Assembly (NCBI GenBank): GCA_034521975.1
Contig: JAXHLR010000004.1
Span: 430,281-494,280, forward strand
Length of the DNA: 64,000 bases
Origin: Acidimicrobiales bacterium
GTDB lineage: Bacteria; Actinomycetota; Acidimicrobiia; Acidimicrobiales; SKKL01
Direction: 5' to 3'
Shown here: in pieces, positions 9,512 to 17,042 of the stretch
Numbering within the stretch: the stretch's first letter is position 1
How the letters are laid out: each line of letters begins with the position of its first letter
The notes under the pieces: generated by a model
The model's input: only the letters and a program-made list of their open reading frames with translations
Databases searched by the model: none
What the model was told of the DNA's origin: nothing
Program-made: the position numbers and the translations under genes

Positions 9512-10498
9512 TCAGGACCGGGCGACAGCGGTGCGGATCGACTCGACGAGGCCGGCCTGGACCATCTCGGCGGCGGTGCCCACGGCGTTGCGCATGGCCA
9601 GGGCCGAGGACGAACCGTGGCTGATGATGCACACGCCGTCGACACCGAGCATCAGCGCCCCGCCGGTGTTCTCGGGATCGAGCTGGGCATAGAGCGGCGA
9701 AAGCGCCGGCATGAGCGTGCTCGCGGCGTCGCGGGCCTCGTCGCTGGAGTCGAAGACACCGAGCAGCGCGCCGATGAGGGCCCGCATGCCACCCTCGAGC
9801 GACTTCAGGGTGACGTTGCCGGTGAAGCCGTCGGTGACGCACACGTCGGCGACCGACGCCATGAGGTCGCGCCCCTCGATGTTGCCGATGAACTGGGCCC
9901 CGAGGGCGTCCCAGTCGATGTCGACCAGCAGCTTGTGGGCATCTTTGACGAGCGCGTTGCCCTTGGTGGGCTCCTCGCCGATCGACAGCAGTCCCACCTT
10001 CGGGCACTCGACCCCGTAGCGGTCGCGGGAGTAGATGGCCCCCATCAGGGCGAACTGGACGAGCCACTCGGGCTGGCACTCGGAGTTGGCTCCCGCATCG
10101 AGCAGCACGCACGGCGCGCCGACGGGGTCGGGGATGGGGGTGGCGATGGCGGGGCGGGCGACGCCTCTGATCCGGCCCATGCGCAAGAGCGCGCTGGCCA
10201 TGGTGGCGCCGGTGTTTCCGGCACTGACCATGGCTGAGGCCTTGCCGTCGCGCACCGCCTCGGCGGCACGCACCAGCGAGGAGTCCTTCATGCGCCGCAC
10301 GCTGCCGCTCGGGTCGGCATCCATGGGGATCACCTCGGATGCCTCGATCACCTCGAGGGGACCGGGGTCGCGGATCTGGTCGGATCGCCCGACGAGCACG
10401 ACGGGGATGCCGTCCTCCTCCTGGGCCTGGCGGGCACCGGCGACGATCTGATCCGGGGCGTGGTCGCCCCCCATGGCGTCGACTGCGATGGGCAGCAC
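9512..10498 (-). CDS. plsX: Phosphate acyltransferase PlsX
   Basis: Peripheral enzyme that converts acyl-ACP to acyl-phosphate, the donor for glycerol-3-phosphate acylation. It has 328 residues with the N-terminal signature PIAVDAMGGDHAP, the NTGATMASALLRMGRI segment and the C-terminal GVDGVCIISHGSS pattern. It starts with GTG at 10496-10498, 9 nt after the rpmF stop codon, the conserved rpmF-plsX arrangement. The acpP gene that supplies its substrate carrier follows after 103 nt. Confidence 0.96.
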   Translation of the reverse strand: MLPIAVDAMGGDHAPDQIVAGARQAQEEDGIPVVLVGRSDQIRDPGPLEVIEASEVIPMDADPSGSVRRMKDSSLVRAAEAVRDGKASAMVSAGNTGATMASALLRMGRIRGVARPAIATPIPDPVGAPCVLLDAGANSECQPEWLVQFALMGAIYSRDRYGVECPKVGLLSIGEEPTKGNALVKDAHKLLVDIDWDALGAQFIGNIEGRDLMASVADVCVTDGFTGNVTLKSLEGGMRALIGALLGVFDSSDEARDAASTLMPALSPLYAQLDPENTGGALMLGVDGVCIISHGSSSALAMRNAVGTAAEMVQAGLVESIRTAVARS

Positions 10499-10507
10499 CT
10501 GGCGGAC

Positions 10508-10687
10508 CTAGTCGACCTCGATGGCCTGGCGGCCCTTGTACCAGCCGCAGGCGCCGCACACGACGTGGGGCAGCTTCGCTGCGCCGCACCGGGGGCAGAC
10601 GCTGCGCGACGGGGCGTCGAGCTTCCAGGCCGACGCCCGGCGGCTGCGGCTCTTGGCCTTGGAGGTCTTCTTCTTGGGGACAGCCAT
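10508..10687 (-). CDS. rpmF: 50S ribosomal protein L32
   Basis: Small large-subunit protein of 59 residues beginning MAVPKKKTSKAKSRSRRA. Two CxxC pairs (Cys31/Cys34 and Cys44/Cys47) would bind zinc, so this is the zinc-containing form. The start ATG is at 10685-10687. It sits between the DUF177 gene and plsX, the usual bacterial order (yceD-rpmF-plsX). Confidence 0.97.
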   Translation of the reverse strand: MAVPKKKTSKAKSRSRRASAWKLDAPSRSVCPRCGAAKLPHVVCGACGWYKGRQAIEVD

Positions 10688-10844
10688 CTCGATGATCCTC
10701 AGGCACAGGGGCGGAAGCAGGCGGGCTCCCGCGGGGACGAACGTGGACGCCTCCGGCCGGTGGCCGGGCACAAGGAGGAGATGATAGCGGCCCAGGCCTC
10801 GCTGCGTCGAAGCCGCCGGCCCCCGCTCGGGCTCGGTGGGGGTC

Positions 10845-11384
10845 TCAGTCGTCGAAGCGGAGCTCGTCGAGGGCGGCCCAGCGGGGATCGGCCAGCCGGG
10901 ACGGCGCGCCGTCGGGCTCGGCTTCGGGGTGCGCGTCGTCGGAAGGCTGGGCGGGGAAGTCGTCGGGGGCGGGGCCCCGACAGGTCTCGCTGCACAACGG
11001 CGCCAGCGGCAGCGCGAGCAGCAGCGACTCTCGCGCCGCAGCACCCAGATCGATCTCGTCGCCCTCGATGGGCCACACCTCGTCGTCGAGCGGCACCCGG
11101 GAGAACACCTCGTGCACATCGGACTCGAGCTCACCCTCGATGGGGTCCAGACAACGTCGACAGGTTCCGTGCCACCGGGCGGTCACGGTTCCGGTGAGGG
11201 TGAGGGTGCCGGGATCAGCGGTGGATTCGACCGTGAGATCGAGCGACGCGACGGTCCCAGCGTCGATGACCGAGCCCGAGACCTCGAGCGCCTCCACCGG
11301 GAGCTCGCGCTCGACGTGTCGGCGAGTGCCGGGACGCTGGAGCAGATCGCCGACCCCGAGGCGCAGCTCGCGCCCCTCGGTCAT
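10845..11384 (-). CDS. DUF177 (YceD-like) protein
   Basis: A 179-residue protein of the YceD/DUF177 family found upstream of rpmF in most bacteria and implicated in 23S rRNA maturation. The family core is visible as VTARWHGTCRRCLDPIEG (about 66-83) and a later acidic segment with Cys131 and Cys135, which could bind a metal with Cys75/Cys78. Its ATG at 11382-11384 overlaps the stop codon of the SepIVA-like gene (ATGA). The acidic C-terminal tail beyond residue 140 is lineage-specific. Confidence 0.88.
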   Translation of the reverse strand: MTEGRELRLGVGDLLQRPGTRRHVERELPVEALEVSGSVIDAGTVASLDLTVESTADPGTLTLTGTVTARWHGTCRRCLDPIEGELESDVHEVFSRVPLDDEVWPIEGDEIDLGAAARESLLLALPLAPLCSETCRGPAPDDFPAQPSDDAHPEAEPDGAPSRLADPRWAALDELRFDD

Positions 11385-12016
11385 CGCTGATCCTGGTCGA
11401 AGAACACCGTGGTGGGTCCTGCCTCCTCCCCGCCGCGGTCTTCTTCCCCACCACCGTCTTCGGTCGCCTCGGCCGGGTCGGGGTCGTCGCTGAGGCCGGG
11501 ACCCCCGAGCTTCGCGGTGCCCTGCAGCTTGGACCTGCCCTCGGCGACGGTGCGGGCGGTGCGTTCGAGGACGATCTCGAAGCTGGCCAGGCGCTGATCG
11601 CAGAAGTCCTCGATCTCGTGGCGCATGGCGCGGGCGTCGGCCTCGGCCTTGTCGACGACCTGGCGGGCCCGCGCCTCGGCGGCCTTGACGACCTCGGTTC
11701 GCTGCACCATCGCTCCGGCTCGGGCGCGAGCCTGTTCGATGATCTCCTCGCCCTCGCGACGGGCCTGGGCCAGGAAGTCGGCGCGCTCCTTGAGCAGCCA
11801 ACGGGCGGCGCGCAGCTCCTCGGGGAGCCGGTCGACGGCGTCGTTGAGCATCTCGAGGATCTCGTCGCGGTTGACCATGACCGAGGTGGACAGCGGCATG
11901 GGGCGAGCCGAGCCGATGATGTCGGCCACGCGGCGAAGCATGGTCTCGGCCTCCATGGGCGGCTGGCCCGCCGGAAGGTCGGAGATGGGCTCGAGGTCGC
12001 TCGGTCGGTCGGTCAT
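11381..12016 (-). CDS. SepIVA/DivIVA-like coiled-coil division protein
   Basis: A 211-residue protein with an N-terminal low-complexity part, a conserved LSTSVMVNRDEILEML segment and a long charged coiled coil (about 55-160) with repeated EARARQVVDKAEADA-type heptads. The tail is acidic and Gly/Glu-rich. In mycobacteria the gene between coaD-type genes and DUF177-rnc encodes SepIVA, an essential septal DivIVA-domain protein, so position and architecture both point there. The start chosen is ATG at 12014-12016 because it overlaps the coaD stop (ATGA). An ATG 15 nt upstream is possible but would lie inside coaD. Confidence 0.75.
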   Translation of the reverse strand: MTDRPSDLEPISDLPAGQPPMEAETMLRRVADIIGSARPMPLSTSVMVNRDEILEMLNDAVDRLPEELRAARWLLKERADFLAQARREGEEIIEQARARAGAMVQRTEVVKAAEARARQVVDKAEADARAMRHEIEDFCDQRLASFEIVLERTARTVAEGRSKLQGTAKLGGPGLSDDPDPAEATEDGGGEEDRGGEEAGPTTVFFDQDQR

Positions 12017-12498
12017 CGGTCGTCGCTCCACCGACCCTTCATGCGCTCGATCACCGCGGGCGGGACCATCGATGCGATGTCACCCCCGAAGCGGGCGATC
12101 TCGCGGATGAGGCGCGAGGCGAGGAAGGAGTGCTCCGATGCCGAGGGGATGAACAGGGTGTCGACCCCCGAGATGGCCTGGTTCATCTGGGCCATCTGCA
12201 GTTCGCTCTCGAAGTCCGACACCGCGCGCAGGCCCTTGACGATGAAATCGGCCTCCACCTCCCGGGCCAGGTCGACCACGAGGCTGGAGAACATGGTGAC
12301 CCGCACGTTGTCGAGGTGGGCGAAGACCTCCTTGATCATCGCCTCGCGCTCGGAGAGGCTGAAGAGCGGCTCGCCCTTCTGGGGGTTGCGCATCGCGGCG
12401 ACGATCACCTCGTCGAACAGGCGCGATGCCGTCTCGACGATCTCGAGGTGTCCGTTGTGGACGGGATCGAACGAGCCGGGGTACAAGACGACGGCCAC
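12013..12498 (-). CDS. coaD: Phosphopantetheine adenylyltransferase
   Basis: Penultimate enzyme of coenzyme A synthesis: 4'-phosphopantetheine plus ATP to dephospho-CoA. It has 161 residues, the usual length. It shows the nucleotidyltransferase motif YPGSFDPVHNGHLEI (HxGH at 15-18), the substrate loop IVKGLRAVSDFESELQMAQMN and the C-terminal motif PSASEHSFLASRLIREIARFGG, split here only for description. It sits 6 nt after rsmD and overlaps the SepIVA-like gene by 4 nt. Confidence 0.97.
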   Translation of the reverse strand: MAVVLYPGSFDPVHNGHLEIVETASRLFDEVIVAAMRNPQKGEPLFSLSEREAMIKEVFAHLDNVRVTMFSSLVVDLAREVEADFIVKGLRAVSDFESELQMAQMNQAISGVDTLFIPSASEHSFLASRLIREIARFGGDIASMVPPAVIERMKGRWSDDR

Positions 12499-12504
12499 AG
12501 CTGG

Positions 12505-13038
12505 CTACTCCGGGGGGTGGGGAGCGGATCGGGACAAGATGGTGACCACGGTAGCCCCGTAGCGCTTCTGACGAACCAACTCCCAGCCCGGAGGCGCCGC
12601 CACCCCGCGGTCGGACTCGCAGACCACCAGCGGGGCGGCACTGGCCTCGAGGAGCTCGTCCCACCGGTCGAACCGGTACGGGGGGTCGCACAGCATGAGA
12701 TCGGCCGGCAATGCGTGGCCGAGGTAGGCGAAGGCGTCGGAGGGCACCACCTCGGCCCGGTCGGCGAACCCCAACGACTCGAGGTTCGCCTCGATCGCGG
12801 CCCGGGCCCGACGATCGTGTTCGACGAAACGCACCCGCGCGGCGCCTCTCGACAGCGCCTCGAGGCCCAGGGCACCGCTGCCCGCGAACAGGTCGACCAC
12901 GGTGGATCCCGCGACGGCACCGAGCGAGCCGAGGGCGTTGAACAGCGCCTCGCGGACCCGGTCGGTCGTCGGACGGGTGTCGAGTCCGGTGGGTGCGCCG
13001 ATGCGACGGCCACGGGCGACCCCGGCGACGATCCTCAC
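12505..13038 (-). CDS. rsmD: 16S rRNA (guanine966-N2)-methyltransferase RsmD
   Basis: SAM-dependent methyltransferase acting on 16S rRNA G966. It has 177 residues beginning VRIVAGVARGRRI, with the RPTTDRVREALFN segment, SAM motif VVDLFAGSGALGLEALSRG and the catalytic DPPY motif at about 118-121. The GTG start at 13036-13038 overlaps the stop of the upstream membrane gene (GTGA). The rsmD-coaD pair is widely conserved. A much longer open frame upstream is not coding. Confidence 0.95.
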   Translation of the reverse strand: MRIVAGVARGRRIGAPTGLDTRPTTDRVREALFNALGSLGAVAGSTVVDLFAGSGALGLEALSRGAARVRFVEHDRRARAAIEANLESLGFADRAEVVPSDAFAYLGHALPADLMLCDPPYRFDRWDELLEASAAPLVVCESDRGVAAPPGWELVRQKRYGATVVTILSRSAPHPPE

Positions 13039-14282
13039 CCGAGGGACGGTAGCGGCCCGGGCCGGGGACGGAGGAGGACCACGAGCAGGGCGCCGCGGAC
13101 GGCGGCGTCGACCACCCACACGGCGAGGGCGACGCCGGAGAAGGTCCACCAGCCCACGACGAGGGCGGCCGCGGCCACGTTGCCGGCGAGCAACGACACC
13201 CACGAACGGGTGATGGCGAAGCCCCGGGCCTGGGAGCGGTGGTCGCGACCCCGCATGATCGGCCCCAGGTAGGCGAGGGCTCCGACCACGAGCTGGGCGA
13301 TGCCACCGACGGCGAGCACGAGCCACAGGCGCCGGGGCAGCGGGTTCGATCCGAGGGCCTCGGCGGCCGCCCACCCGAGGGCGATCGCCCACCACACGAG
13401 GGCGGCCACCAGCTGGGCGAGTCGCGGTCCGGCCCACCGCCACTGACGCACCCCCAGACGGGGAAGCATCGCGACGGTGGCAACCATCGCCACCGCCGCG
13501 GCGGCGAGGCCGGCCGCGGCGATCGGTGTCCAGCGGCCCGCCTGGCCGACCGCAGCCGTCGCCACCCCGGCCCCCAGCAGACCGAGTGCAGCTCGGGCAC
13601 GACCGGGCCGGTAGCGGGGCGACATCCGCGTGCGGGCCTCGGTGGCGAAGAACGTGGGGAGGGTGGCCGCGACGACCACGCCGACCAGACCGAACACGTT
13701 GATGAGGGTGTGGGCATCGCGTGCCGCGACCGGTTCGAGCGAACCGTCGAGGGCGAGGAGCAGGCCGAGCCCGCTCCCGGCCAGACCGAGGGCGATGGCC
13801 AGGAGGTAGCCGTCGATCGACGGGAGGAAGCGCTCGATCACCGCGGTGCGACGGATCCGGACGAGCAGGAGCGCGAGCAGGGCGAGCGCGGTCAGGATCG
13901 CCGCTCCCCCGGCGGCCACGACCCATGGCGTGGACCCCATCTCCTGCCCGACGACCAAGGCGACGACACCGGTGGCCAGAAGCCACCGTTGCGTGCTGAC
14001 CAGTCGGGTCGGCGGCGGCGTCGCGGCCGACCAGGTGATGGCGAAGAGCTGGGTCGTTGCCGAGATCGCGCTCAGGACCCCGCCGAGCAACAGGAGGTGC
14101 AGTGCCATCCACCACCGCTGGGACCCCGCGGCGAGGGCGACCACTGCGGCGGCGACCACGAAGAGTGCGGCCAGACCCAGGGTGGGCCCGGCCTGCCGGT
14201 GGGCCGTGGTGACCCGTCCCGGCGCGCCCTTGGGACGGCCTGAAGGATCGGGACTCTCGGCCCTGGTGGCCTTCTCTGTCAT
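13035..14282 (-). CDS. Polytopic membrane protein next to a NirK-type oxidase
   Basis: A 415-residue protein with about 10-12 hydrophobic segments. It includes a conserved-looking motif MALHLLLLGGVLSAISATTQ (about 59-78) and DAHTLINVFGLVG (about 189-201). Similar helices occur in NnrS-like and copper-oxidase-associated membrane proteins, where His residues bind heme or copper; that link is inferred from memory of the families. It is divergent from the regulator at 14299 with only 16 nt between start codons, so promoters must overlap coding sequence or the true starts lie further inside. Its stop overlaps the rsmD start. Confidence 0.7.
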   Translation of the reverse strand: MTEKATRAESPDPSGRPKGAPGRVTTAHRQAGPTLGLAALFVVAAAVVALAAGSQRWWMALHLLLLGGVLSAISATTQLFAITWSAATPPPTRLVSTQRWLLATGVVALVVGQEMGSTPWVVAAGGAAILTALALLALLLVRIRRTAVIERFLPSIDGYLLAIALGLAGSGLGLLLALDGSLEPVAARDAHTLINVFGLVGVVVAATLPTFFATEARTRMSPRYRPGRARAALGLLGAGVATAAVGQAGRWTPIAAAGLAAAAVAMVATVAMLPRLGVRQWRWAGPRLAQLVAALVWWAIALGWAAAEALGSNPLPRRLWLVLAVGGIAQLVVGALAYLGPIMRGRDHRSQARGFAITRSWVSLLAGNVAAAALVVGWWTFSGVALAVWVVDAAVRGALLVVLLRPRPGPLPSLG

Positions 14283-14298
14283 CAGCTAGAACTATGCC

Positions 14299-14961
14299 AT
14301 GCCCGACATCCAGCAGCAGGCCCGAGCACTCGGCGATCCCACCCGCCACGGCATCTTCCGTTACCTGGCCGATGCGGAGCGACCCGTCGGGGTGGCAGAG
14401 CTCACCGCGCACTTCGGGCTCAACCACAACGCCATCCGTCAGCACCTGGCCAAGCTCGACGACGCCGGCCTGGTGGTGAGATCGGTCGCACGCCATGACG
14501 GGCCCGGCCGCCCTCCGCTGGTCTTCGAGGTCGATCCCACCGCCGGAAGTCGCTGGGACGTGACCGGCCCCTACGAGCGGTTGGCCCGCTGGCTGGCCGA
14601 GATCATCCGTACCGGGGACAGTCCCCGGGAGGTGGGTCGCCGGGCCGGTGCCAGCCAGGTGCTGGTGGGCACCGAGGCGCCCGACGGCCTGGGCGAGCTG
14701 GTCGATCAGATGACCCGGCAGGGCTTCGATCCCACCCTCGACGACCGGCCCGGGGGGCTCGACGTGGTGCTGCAGAGCTGCCCGTACGAAAGCACCGCGC
14801 TCGCCGACCCCGACACGATCTGCAACCTGCACCTGGGGTTCGCCGAGGGCGTCGCCGAGCGCGTGGGTGGCATCGCCATCGGCGGCCTGCACCCCCACGA
14901 CCCTCGCCAGGCGCGCTGTCGGCTCCGGGTCCGGACCGGCTCGGAGGAAGCAGGCCGATAG
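14299..14961 (+). CDS. ArsR/SufR-like winged-helix regulator with Cys-rich C-terminal domain
   Basis: A 220-residue DNA-binding protein. Residues 5-75 form a winged helix (RQHLAKLDDAGLV recognition region). The C-terminal domain has Cys161 (SCPYE), Cys175 (ICNLHLGFAEG) and Cys207, spaced like the iron-sulfur ligands of SufR-type regulators (COG2345). A redox- or NO-sensing Fe-S cluster is therefore likely but not proven. It is divergent from the membrane gene and 89 nt upstream of the NirK-type gene. An inverted repeat at 15007-15032 before that gene could be its operator. Confidence 0.85.
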   Translation: MPDIQQQARALGDPTRHGIFRYLADAERPVGVAELTAHFGLNHNAIRQHLAKLDDAGLVVRSVARHDGPGRPPLVFEVDPTAGSRWDVTGPYERLARWLAEIIRTGDSPREVGRRAGASQVLVGTEAPDGLGELVDQMTRQGFDPTLDDRPGGLDVVLQSCPYESTALADPDTICNLHLGFAEGVAERVGGIAIGGLHPHDPRQARCRLRVRTGSEEAGR

Positions 14962-14970
14962 ACGGCCGCC

Positions 14971-15002
14971 GATTCGGGACCTTCGGCCCTTCCGGCCGAA
15001 TC
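14971..15002 (+). terminator. Hairpin after the regulator gene
   Basis: Perfect 7-bp arms GATTCGG (14971-14977) and CCGAATC (14996-15002) lie 10 nt after the regulator stop codon. No U-tract follows, so termination or attenuation before the oxidase gene is only a possibility. Confidence 0.4.
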
Positions 15003-15006
15003 AGCA

Positions 15007-15032
15007 GTTCTTCCAGACTTCACTAGAAGAAC
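15007..15032 (+). promoter_or_regulatory. Inverted repeat upstream of the NirK-type gene
   Basis: Perfect 7-bp arms GTTCTTC (15007-15013) and GAAGAAC (15026-15032) with a 12-nt spacer. The repeat ends 18 nt before the ATG, just ahead of the ribosome-binding site AGGAG. It fits a dimeric operator for the adjacent winged-helix regulator; this is inferred from position and symmetry. Confidence 0.5.
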
Positions 15033-15050
15033 CTCTGATAGGAGAACCCG

Positions 15051-16448
15051 ATGACCGCACCCTCCACCTCCTCCCGCGACGCGTGGCCGATCGTGACCGC
15101 AACGCTGGCCGTGTTCGCGCTGATCGTCGCCGGCATCGCGCTCGTGGCCAACACCAACGACGGCACCACGACCGAGACGGCGGCCGCCGCCGGCTATGAC
15201 GGACCGGCCCTCGAGGTGGACGTCGAGCTGGGCGATCTCTACATCGAACCCGCCGTCGTCGAGGTCGAGGCCGGTCGTCCCCTCGTGCTGCACGTGACCA
15301 ATGCCGGGGCGATGGCCCACGACCTCGCGCTGGAGAACGGCGAGGCCACCGCCATGCTCGATCCCGGCGAGTCCGAGACCCTCGAGGTGGCCGGTCTGTC
15401 GCAATCCACCGTCGGGTGGTGCACCGTGGCCGGCCACCGCGAGTCGGGCATGGAGATGACCTTCGAGGTGTCGGGCGGCGACGGCACCTCCACCGCGCCG
15501 GTCGGCGCGACGGCCGACGATGCAGGCGATGACGGGGGCGATCACGCCACGCTGGGGGCCAACCCCGAGTGGGACGGCGAGTTCACCCCGTTCGATCCGG
15601 CGCTGGAACCCGCACCCGGTGGTACCGAGCACGAGATCACCCTGCGGGCGACCGAGACCCAGATGGAGGTGGCCCCGGGGGTGTTCCAGGAGGTCTGGAC
15701 CTTCGACGACCAGGTGCCCGGCCCGATCCTGCGGGGCTCGGTCGGCGACCTGTTCACCGTGACCCTGGTCAACGACGGCGAGATCGGCCACTCGATCGAC
15801 TTCCACGCCTCCAAGGTCGCCTGGAACGACGAGATGCGCACCATCGCCCCGGGCGAGTCGCTCGTCTACCAGTTCCAGGCCGACCACGCCGGGATCTTCA
15901 TGTACCACTGCGGTACGGCCCCCACGCTGCACCACATCGGCAACGGCATGTTCGGGGCCATCATCATCGATCCGCCCGAGCTGCCCGAGGTCGATCGTGA
16001 GTACGTGTTCGTCCAGAGCGAATGGTACCTCGGCCCCGACGGCGCCCCCGGCGATCTGAACAAGATGACCGACGACAACTGGGACCTGGTGGTCTTCAAC
16101 GGCCGCTGGAACCAGTACGCCCACCAACCGATCCGGGTGGAGACGGGCGAGTCGATCCGGGCCTGGGTGCTCGATGCCGGGCCGTCGGAGAACTCCTCGT
16201 TCCACATCGTCGGCACGATCTTCGACACCGTCTACAAGGAAGGCGCATATCAACTCCAGCCCGGCCCCGGACAGGGAGGCGCCCAGGCGCTCGATCTCCA
16301 ACCGGCACAGGGCGGGTTCGTCGAGTTCGACTTCGCCGAGGACGGGCTCTACCCGATCGTGACCCACAAGTTCTCCAACGTGGGCAAGGGTGCGCTGGGC
16401 TTGTTCCAGGCCGGCGAGGTCGAACCCGCCGAGGACGCTGCCCACTGA
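15051..16448 (+). CDS. nirK: Three-cupredoxin NirK-type copper oxidase / nitrite reductase
   Basis: Exported copper enzyme of 465 residues. After an N-terminal membrane anchor (about 13-33) there is an extra plastocyanin-like domain with type-1 ligands His90, Cys124, His129 and Met134. The two NirK cupredoxin domains follow. By comparison with classical NirK, type-1 ligands are His247, Cys287, His295 and Met300; type-2 ligands are His252, His286 and His439; catalytic Asp250 and His385 are also present. All nitrite-reductase residues are thus visible, so reduction of nitrite to NO is likely, with the extra domain as electron donor. A good AGGAG lies 7 nt before the ATG. Confidence 0.88.
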   Translation: MTAPSTSSRDAWPIVTATLAVFALIVAGIALVANTNDGTTTETAAAAGYDGPALEVDVELGDLYIEPAVVEVEAGRPLVLHVTNAGAMAHDLALENGEATAMLDPGESETLEVAGLSQSTVGWCTVAGHRESGMEMTFEVSGGDGTSTAPVGATADDAGDDGGDHATLGANPEWDGEFTPFDPALEPAPGGTEHEITLRATETQMEVAPGVFQEVWTFDDQVPGPILRGSVGDLFTVTLVNDGEIGHSIDFHASKVAWNDEMRTIAPGESLVYQFQADHAGIFMYHCGTAPTLHHIGNGMFGAIIIDPPELPEVDREYVFVQSEWYLGPDGAPGDLNKMTDDNWDLVVFNGRWNQYAHQPIRVETGESIRAWVLDAGPSENSSFHIVGTIFDTVYKEGAYQLQPGPGQGGAQALDLQPAQGGFVEFDFAEDGLYPIVTHKFSNVGKGALGLFQAGEVEPAEDAAH

Positions 16449-16465
16449 CCGATAAGGTCACCCGC

Positions 16466-16663
16466 ATGGAACCCGAGGCGACCATCGACTGCATCGACTG
16501 TGGCGGGACGTGTCACCTGATCACTCCCCCGCCCGAGGAACGACGGTGGCAGCCGGGCGACGTCGCGGTCTACCGCTGCGAGGACTGCAACGACCGCTGG
16601 GACCTGATCCTGCCCGACGAGGACGACCTGCGCGGCGACCGGTGGGAGCCCGACCAGATCTGA
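16466..16663 (+). CDS. Small zinc-ribbon-like protein
   Basis: A 65-residue protein with Cys9, Cys12 and Cys16 (DCIDCGGTC) and Cys38/Cys41 (CEDC), the spacing of a small zinc ribbon. The acidic tail ends in EPDQI. It starts 17 nt after the NirK-type gene on the same strand and may be co-transcribed. The function is unknown; it could be a metal-binding or nucleic-acid-binding adaptor. Confidence 0.7.
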   Translation: MEPEATIDCIDCGGTCHLITPPPEERRWQPGDVAVYRCEDCNDRWDLILPDEDDLRGDRWEPDQI

Positions 16664-16751
16664 TCGCCGCCGCGATGGGTCGCCGACGCGCTCTGTGGGC
16701 GCGAAGGTGCTGCACCACGACACGTTCGCGCCCGGAGAGCTCTTGCAGCCA

Positions 16752-17042
16752 TCAGCTGTCGAGGCCTGCTCGTCGTCGCAGCCACCGCCACTGCAGGTAG
16801 CGGCGGCCGACCGCGGCCATGTAGGTGAGCCCCAGCGCGCCGACGAACGAGCCGACGAACCAGTTCCAGAACAGGATCATCAACAACCCGACCCAGAACA
16901 CGGCGAAGCCGAGCATCGAGTCGATGATCAGGATCGAGCGCCAGTTGCTGGCGTAGATCGCGGGGTTGGCCCACTTGCCGGTGGGCTCGAACTCCTCGTC
17001 GCCGTCGTCGCCGGGGCCTTGGGCTCGATCGGGGTCGGTCAT
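16752..17042 (-). CDS. Small two-helix membrane protein
   Basis: A 96-residue protein with an acidic N-terminus (1-20), two hydrophobic segments (about 37-60 and 63-80) and a basic C-terminus RRYLQWRWLRRRAG, suggesting both ends face the cytoplasm. Its ATG at 17040-17042 overlaps the recG stop (ATGA), so translation is probably coupled to recG. No known domain was recognised. Confidence 0.7.
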   Translation of the reverse strand: MTDPDRAQGPGDDGDEEFEPTGKWANPAIYASNWRSILIIDSMLGFAVFWVGLLMILFWNWFVGSFVGALGLTYMAAVGRRYLQWRWLRRRAGLDS

